Shown here: in pieces, positions 58,124-64,000 of the stretch
Position numbering within the stretch: position 1 is the stretch's first letter
Layout: the number at the start of each line of letters is the position of its first letter
NCBI GenBank assembly: GCA_029204225.1
Contig: CM055112.1
Span: forward strand, 29,352,703-29,416,702
Reading direction: 5' to 3'
Length of the DNA stretch: 64,000 bases
DNA from: Diphasiastrum complanatum
Lineage: Eukaryota; Streptophyta; Lycopodiopsida; Lycopodiales; Lycopodiaceae
Notes under the pieces: model-generated
What the model was told of the DNA's origin: nothing
Databases searched by the model: none
Seen by the model: the letters and a program-made list of their open reading frames with translations, nothing else
Translations under genes and position numbers: made by a program

Positions 58124-58600
58124 TCAACCTTTGCTCCAGTCGTGAACGACTCTCGCATCAGTGAGCCATGGGCGACCAAGTAGTAACTTGTAAGAATAGG
58201 CATTACTAGGGATATCGAGTACGACTAGATCTATAGAAAACTTCAGGCCTCCTAGTTTGATCAGTACTTGTGGAAGGAATCCAGTAGGTCGGACCACGCT
58301 TTGATCAACCATCCTAAGCTAACAAGTAGGTTTGGTAAGTTTGTCTCTAAGATTCCATTCTAACATGAGGGATGTGGAAATGATGTTAACACCTGAGCCA
58401 CCATCCAGTACAGCTAAGACTTCGCGAGATTGGCGATGGGTAGTTGGAATCTTGATATTGCTCCTTTCACTGAGTGGATTTGTGAGATGTAATGGCATTT
58501 CAGACAATTCGTCAGGGGTGGTGGTGTCAGTGGCTTGGATTTGTTGTTTCCATTTTTCTGCATGCTTCCAGAGAACATCGAAAGGGAGAGTCACATCGGC
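58124..58600 (-). pseudogene. Gypsy retropepsin
   Basis: EVLAVLDGGSGVNIISTSLM has the catalytic Asp in DGGSG. VRPTGFLPQVLIKLGGLKFS and YKLLLGRPWLTDARV close the fold. A stop after KPTC (about 58319) splits the domain. Confidence 0.85.
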
Positions 58601-59907
58601 TTGCAATAAATCCCTCCAGACTTCAGTGCCTTCAAGGGTTTTGGTTTCAAAAGGCTTGTGAGGTACTTTACGGGAGGCAGAATATTGTTGGTCTGCATTG
58701 CGAATTTGCTGGCGATACTGATGATGCAACCGAATTTTTTCAAATGGGTGAGGATAGACAATAGGTGTGGAGTCTTCGCTTGGAGGTGTAACATGCAGCT
58801 GTGTTTTGCTGGGTGCAAGTGTAGGGGCTTGGCGTTGGGTTTGTGCACAAGTCAAGACCCATGCTAGATGAGTTTCGACTGGTAATGTCTCTACTTGCAC
58901 GGAACAGAAAGGAGCTGCTGGTTTAGATCGTGATGGACAATCCTTCACGTGGTGTTCAATGCCACAATTTTCACAAGCTGGAGGAAAGCAAGTTTATCGG
59001 GGCAACGAATACTAGGGTGTTTACCTGCACAGATAAAACATTCACGTATTGCTGGAAGTTGATGCATTGTTGGAAGAAAATGATTTGATAGTTGAGAGCA
59101 CTCATTAGCAGTGTGATGCTGTGAGCAGATCGGACACCAGACATTCTTTCTTGCTGGAAAAGATTTTTTAGCAATATTTTTCATGGCGGTTTGGAAATCA
59201 ACAGTGAGTTTATCCATATGAGTTTTTTGAGCTTTCTGCCAGGTTTCCATTTGTTGCAGGGATTGGGTAGCATTTTCAGACTTTGGTTGATTAAGATGGA
59301 CGAGATTCTTAGATTTCTTTTCAAGATGGTCAAAGTCGTCGTCTGAACCTTCGTCTTTCTCACGGATAGCATCAATCATCACGTCTTTAAGTTGATCATA
59401 AAGGTCAACTGGTTTTAGTTCGCGGCGGATGTTTTTAGGCAATCCAACCAAAAACAATTTTATGGCCATACGTTCGGTGATATTTTCGTCAATGCATTCT
59501 ACTTTGGGGCGTTTAAAATGCTCAATGTAGTTTCGAACTGACTCTTCGTGACGCATCTTGATATGGGTGATGGGCTCTGAGTCAGTTTGGATGGTTTAAG
59601 ACGCTTGATGAGAGCGTCCTTGAGAGTAGTCCAAGAAGCAAGATCAAGCGCTTCAAGATTGAGATACCGCTCTTTGGCTGTTCCATAGAGTACTATTGGG
59701 AATAGTCGGAGCTTTTCGGTTTCAGAGGTATCTCATAGAAACGACATGCATTATCAAAGTCTTGGAGAAATCTAACTGGGTGTCAGATTCTCCATCGTAC
59801 TTTGGCGTATCGATACGTGGGATTTTGCGTTCTAGTCGTGGAGGAGTTGGATTGGAAGATTCAGCACAGTCTCGAGACATGATGCAGTATGAAGAGTAGA
59901 GTAACAA
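58601..59907 (-). pseudogene. Gypsy gag with three zinc knuckles
   Basis: Starts MSRDCAESSNPTPPRLERKI at about 59880, then shifts near 59730. ESVRNYIEHFKRPK and MAIKLFLVGLPKNIRREL are the gag core. Coiled-coil-like QSLQQMETWQKAQK follows. Then come CPICSQHHTANEC (CX2CX3HX4C), CFICAGKHPSIRC of the same spacing and, across a stop and shift at about 58945, a third, CGIEHHVKDC. Three knuckles with CX2CX3HX4C-like spacing is unusual; most gypsy gags have one or two CX2CX4HX4C. Confidence 0.82.
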
Positions 59908-60439
59908 TACAGATGATCAGGGCAGTATTGTTCTTGGCCAAAAAGTCAAAAAAATGGGTAGTTTTCTTGTAGAATGGAGGATTTTGGGCAAAAATTGGAT
60001 TTTTTTGCAGTAATAGAATTCGTGGATAGGCCTAGAAATCGTGGACAGTCAGATGAATCCAAGTACAGTACTTGCAAATTCTAATAGGAGGTGCTTTTTG
60101 TCAAAATACTGATGTTTGGTATTTTTTTTGGGAATTTTCTTAAGGATAGAATTCACAGATGGTATAGAGAATTCGTGCTCACTGAGGGCGATTTCGTGGT
60201 ATGATTGACGATTTCTGATACTGAGTTTTGTCTGATAGATAAAGGAATAGTGAAAAAAATGTGTGTTTTTGACTAAAAAACAGGCAAAATCTTATAGATA
60301 GAATTCGCGGAGCAGTTGGAGGATTGATCTTTGATAGATCTAGCCTCAGTGAAGCTGGCGAATTCTAATACTAAGATTTGGTTGGAAAACAGTGGATTTT
60401 GACAATATATCAAGGTGTTTTCACATAATCTGAGCAGGG
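59908..60439 (-). other. Gypsy 5' leader
   Basis: Non-coding, with repeated GAATTCGCG/GAATTCGTG motifs like those at 33165-33450. It should start with a primer site next to the LTR, but the LTR edge here (about 60416-60440) does not match the other copies, so none could be assigned. Confidence 0.55.
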
Positions 60440-60767
60440 TATGCGATGGCTAGATCTACTCACAATGTGGTGTAGTATAGAGAGGATCGTCCACCTTTTA
60501 AGATTCTACCATAAGCTTCAAACGAAAATAGATAACAAGTATGGAGGCACTAAGGCTTACCCAACTACTGCCCGCAACTGAAATGAAACTAACAAATAAT
60601 AAATCTTTACTAAGGCTTACCCAACTAGCAAGGTTACTAAACTAGATCCTAAATTAACATCCAAAGGGGAATGGAAATAAATTGCGGCTAACTAATGATC
60701 AACAAATAAAGCATGCCACAAATAAACCAATGAGGAGGCAAGAGGAGGCCCGAGCACCTTCCCTCAA
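60440..60767 (-). repeat. Partial gypsy 5' LTR
   Basis: Matches the left 340 bp of 47665-48453, including both hairpins (60546-60572, 60605-60633). It breaks off at ACCTTCCCTCAA, before a microsatellite region. Confidence 0.88.
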
Positions 60768-60812
60768 TTTCTGGAGGTTGCCACCGTTGGCAGCCTTCGT
60801 CATGTGGCCCAG

Positions 60813-61629
<817 letters not shown>

Positions 61630-61760
61630 CTGGCAATAAGCATGTCGTGAACACATTCGGTGTCGCTTGCCATATTGTATGAGTGTTGTGCAAACGTGGC
61701 AATACACATGTCGTGAACACATTCGCTGCCGCTTGCCATATTGTCTACGTGTTGAGCTCA
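61630..61760. repeat. Two tandem copies of a 67-bp unit
   Basis: Both units contain CATGTCGTGAACACATTCG, then GCTTGCCATATTGT. Confidence 0.85.
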
Positions 61761-63159
61761 TATCGGCCGACCTCTTACATCGTCTCAAAAAGTTGGGAGC
61801 CTATTCCTTACAAAGCTAAAAATGCAAGGGGGCACATTGCACAATGTAAAATTTCATATTAAAAGCCTTCTTCTTTCTTTCTCTATTATGAATAAACACC
61901 AAAGTCAATTTCTTCTTTTGTGGAAGGGCAGGAAAGGCTTTTCATGAGAACTACCGAGGAAATAACGTGAAGTTTGCCCTTCCACGGCCAGGCGGCTGCC
62001 AGGCTGTCCAGTCTCGAGGCAGAAGAGAAGCCCTCCTTTTCGCTCATCCTTCGATCCATCCATCGACCGATCGATCGATCGTCGTCTCCACCATCACTCT
62101 TCTTCTCTCGCTCATTCAGGCAGTACGCTCCTGTAAATTAGCGGATAAAGCACAATTCATTCATTCAGCAGCAGCAGCAGCATCGGCAGGAATAGGAAGG
62201 ATGTGAAAACAAATCTTCTGTACATTTTTTGTTGCTTCTTTTAGCTGTTGTGGTGCGATCCGGTGATTTGTGAAAGCTGTGCGTAAAGTGTCTTTGAGCG
62301 GGCATTCTCATCCCGTTTTGTGCCAGCCGATTTTTTTGGTCAGATTAAGGAACAGTTCCTCGGTATTTTATTTTAGGTATTGCGGATCTTTGTAGGCTCA
62401 TAGTCAGAGATTGAAAGTTTTTGGGCATTGATGTGATATATTTTGTGAGATTTTTGTTGCAGCCGCAAATGGCTTGTGATGATGATAATGCCAGCGCTTG
62501 TTTCTTTCTTTTGGTTCATGCGCTTTGATGGAGGGTGACGTAGTTGCAATGTTGTTTGGTCATGTTTCATCATCTTTTTTAGTGACAGCTGCTTTCGGTC
62601 ACACTTAGGTCTCTGGGTATCGTAGTTATGGCGCTCATAATCAGAGATTGAAAGTTTTTCGCGATTGATTGGATATATTCTGTGAAATTCATCTTGCAGC
62701 CGCAAATGGCTGTGATGATTATAATTCCAGCACTTGTTTCTTTATATTATTTTGGTACATGCGCTTTGATGCAGGGTGACATAGCAGCGGTGTTGTCTTA
62801 TCATGTTTTGGAGTCGTTTTCACTGTTTTGTGAGATACCGTTTTGTAGTACAAATTTCATTGATCATTGACTTTGTCATATCCTTGATGTTGTACTCAGC
62901 GCTTTTTTTCAGTATTGTTGGAGATTTTGCGGTTTATCATACCTATTTTTGAACTTATTCCCACCAAGATGCTAAATTTATGGAAGCAGGGATGTATTTT
63001 ACTTGTTTCTTTATTTTTGGGGATCATCGGTTTTCAGCCTAATGTGGTTGCTTCCTCTTCTTGCATATTCTTCGTCGTTACACCCATGTTCTGTGTCACT
63101 GCTTGATTGCAAAGATGCAAGCAGCGTTAATGGTTGAAATTTGAATTGTTTTGCTTCAG
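61761..63159 (+). other. Probable promoter, 5' UTR and UTR intron(s) of the SERF gene
   Basis: 61970-62200 looks like a plant 5' UTR: mixed composition, CGATCGATCGATCG, CT-rich runs and a CAG run (62168-62182). No TE similarity. From about 62200 the sequence is T-rich, as in plant introns. TTTTGCTTCAG (63149-63159) would be an acceptor for the exon that holds the ATG. A diverged 237-bp direct duplication (about 62390-62570 and 62628-62810) lies inside. The exact TSS and UTR donor are not determined. Confidence 0.5.
62390..62810. repeat. Diverged direct duplication, about 237-bp period
   Basis: Units share CAGAGATTGAAAGTTTTT, TTGCAGCCGCAAATGGC, GCGCTTTGATG and AGGGTGAC. Each unit carries a TTGCAG that could be a splice acceptor, so the duplication may have doubled a UTR exon edge. 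Confidence 0.85.
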
Positions 63160-63209
63160 GTCTTGGAACTTGGACTGGAGGCGCCGATTTCCCTTTCCCA
63201 TTGTTCAAC

Positions 63210-63216
63210 ATGACAC
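63210..63216 (+). CDS. SERF/4F5-like protein, first coding exon
   Basis: ATGACAC encodes Met-Thr and the first base of Arg. The exon probably starts at 63160 after TTTTGCTTCAG. Directly after it comes ATATCCTAA, a near-perfect U12-type AT-AC donor (consensus ATATCCTT). Chosen because SERF proteins begin Met-Thr-Arg-Gly and this is the only exon in reach that gives it in phase with 63526. Confidence 0.8.
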
Positions 63217-63525
63217 ATATCCTAACTTTTTGCTTAACGAACATACTTGATACTTTCTGGAGCTGCTCTCTGTATTTAATATTTAGTTGGGGTCTTTTGG
63301 GCACCTCATTTTACAAGGATTATATCACAAGGTAGTGGGAAGTTACTCAATGACGGGGTAGTATTGATGCTCGGTGAATTGTAGTGCTTTGTACGGAACT
63401 TTCCTTATTGTAAGCTGGACAATAAACATGTATGTGCAAATCCAGGCTACCATAGGTCTTAAGTGGCAATCGTTCCCTGATATCATTGTAAGTTAAGAAG
63501 TTTGTTATCCTTCACTGGAACTAAC
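63217..63525 (+). other. Putative U12-type AT-AC intron (309 nt)
   Basis: Donor ATATCCTAA at 63217. Branch-site-like ATCCTTCAC at 63507-63515, with the branch A at 63514. The acceptor ends in AC at 63525, 11 nt from the branch A, within the short range typical of U12 introns. There is no usable AG acceptor that keeps the protein: reading straight through gives a TAA immediately before the Arg-Gly codons. Confidence 0.75.
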
Positions 63526-63628
63526 GTGGAAGTCAGCGAGAACGTGACCGAGAACGTGCCCAAGCACGGGGCCCAAAGAACTCGAAAGGTGGCAAGGAAG
63601 ACCTTACTCCAGAACAAAGGCGAGAGCG
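63526..63628 (+). CDS. SERF/4F5-like protein, second coding exon (gene continues beyond the window)
   Basis: Encodes RGSQRERDRERAQARG, then KGGKEDLTPEQRRER, the hallmark of the 4F5/SERF (small EDRK-rich factor) family. These are short, highly charged, disordered proteins found across eukaryotes. Animal SERF/MOAG-4 promotes amyloid aggregation; the plant role is poorly known. The exon ends with CG at a good donor, GTGAGC, splitting the second Arg of RRER. The next exon (expected DAKALQ-type) is not seen before 64000. Family length is usually 60-80 residues; 36 and a part are present here. The sequence is strongly conserved, so this is probably a live host gene. Confidence 0.85.
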
Positions 63629-63817
63629 GTGAGCACACAATGCTCATTGCACATTGCATCCCATCTTTTTATAATTCTCATTTGACTGACATGTGAAGTT
63701 GTGATAGTTGGAGTCTCAGTACATGCAGATGGTTACTACATTGGTACTTTTTCACATGACTTTCAGATGCCCCAAATTTTTAGTAGATAATTGACAATTT
63801 CAGTGTCATAATTATTG

Positions 63818-64000
63818 CCGTGGGTCCTGGGAACCGTGGAAGAAACCGTACCACGGTTCCCAGAACCGTGGGTCCTGGGAACCGTGGAAGAAACCGTACC
63901 ACGGTTCATTGAACCGTGGTACGGTTCCAATATTCAATTGATTAATTACCAAATTATTACAGACACAGATTTGGACCTGATCTGGACACAGATTTGGACC
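63818..64000. repeat. 48-bp tandem/inverted repeat cluster and ACACAGATTTGGACC repeat
   Basis: The unit starting CCGTGGGTCCTGGGAACCGT occurs at 63818 and 63866. Inside are AACCGTACCACGGTT-type palindromes and a final GAACCGTGGTACGGTTC. ACACAGATTTGGACC occurs at about 63963 and 63986, the last running off the window. Confidence 0.85.

Larger units (their letters stand above)
47665..60767 (-). mobile_element. Ty3/gypsy element split by later insertions
   Basis: Minus-strand order from the right: partial 5' LTR (60440-60767), leader (59908-60439), gag, protease, protease-RT linker, [nested copia 51076-57233], RT (49890-51075), [copia fragment 49000-49681 in place of integrase], end of the third ORF (48466-48975), polypurine tract and 3' LTR (47665-48453). 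It is the same family as the + strand element at 31908-37565. All coding parts are decayed. Confidence 0.88.

Noticed and set aside
63502-63696. 64-codon ORF starting MLSFTGTNVEV across the SERF exon
   Set aside because: It uses a different frame from the one that gives the conserved SERF sequence and runs through the donor site.

Overview
The window is nuclear DNA of a land plant, and most of it is retrotransposon wreckage. The evidence is plant-type Ty1/copia and Ty3/gypsy elements primed from initiator tRNA-Met (primer sites TGGTATCAGAGC), a nepenthesin-like aspartic protease gene, a plant-style SERF/4F5 gene and long AG/CT microsatellites. The mix would suit a large repeat-rich genome such as a fern, but that last step is a guess. 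No bacterial, organellar, CRISPR, rRNA or tRNA feature was seen.

Left part (1-23 kb). A degenerate + strand copia element (about 500-3677) has lost most of its reverse transcriptase and carries a non-copia segment there. A second copy of that segment lies at about 4740-5891 on the minus strand. An almost identical copy of the aspartic protease gene is split into two pieces in opposite orientation (3828-4138 + and 5892-7128 -). The intact intronless gene is at 10596-12113 with a TATA box upstream. A 350-bp foldback sits at 9559-9912. At 13529-14964 is a decayed copy of an unrecognised repeat-encoded protein family whose second copy is at 43.8-45.1 kb. Then come a truncated copia copy (15083-17030), a copia RT/RNase H fragment with its 3' LTR flanked by 205-bp direct repeats (17149-19880), an unknown 204-aa ORF (20884-21498), and tandem LTR-like units, one with a 186-bp CT microsatellite.

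Middle part (23-49 kb). A + strand copia element (23640 onward) is interrupted by a complete minus-strand copia derivative (25680-30253, target duplication TTCAT). A chimeric block follows. It ends in the 3' half of a Ty3/gypsy element (31905-37565): integrase, a leader-like spacer, a decayed third ORF of about 1000 residues, polypurine tract and LTR. A LINE (37566-41257) adjoins it and ends in three 140-bp tandem repeats and a (TC)n tail. Fragments of the gypsy third ORF, further copia families and the second copy of the unknown family fill 41.9-47.6 kb.

Right part (47.6-64 kb). A second gypsy element of the same family (minus strand, 47665-60767) is split by a complete, young copia element (51076-57233, LTRs differing at about seven positions, TSD ATCCT, one open 1322-codon polyprotein). 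The last 2 kb hold the 5' part of a cellular SERF/4F5 gene whose first coding intron has the marks of a U12-type AT-AC intron.

Only three units look coding-competent: the aspartic protease, the 1322-aa copia polyprotein and the SERF gene, which runs off the window. The main candidates for novelty are the gypsy third ORF, paired hairpins with one shared loop and differing stems in the gypsy LTR, the unknown protein family, and the AT-AC intron.
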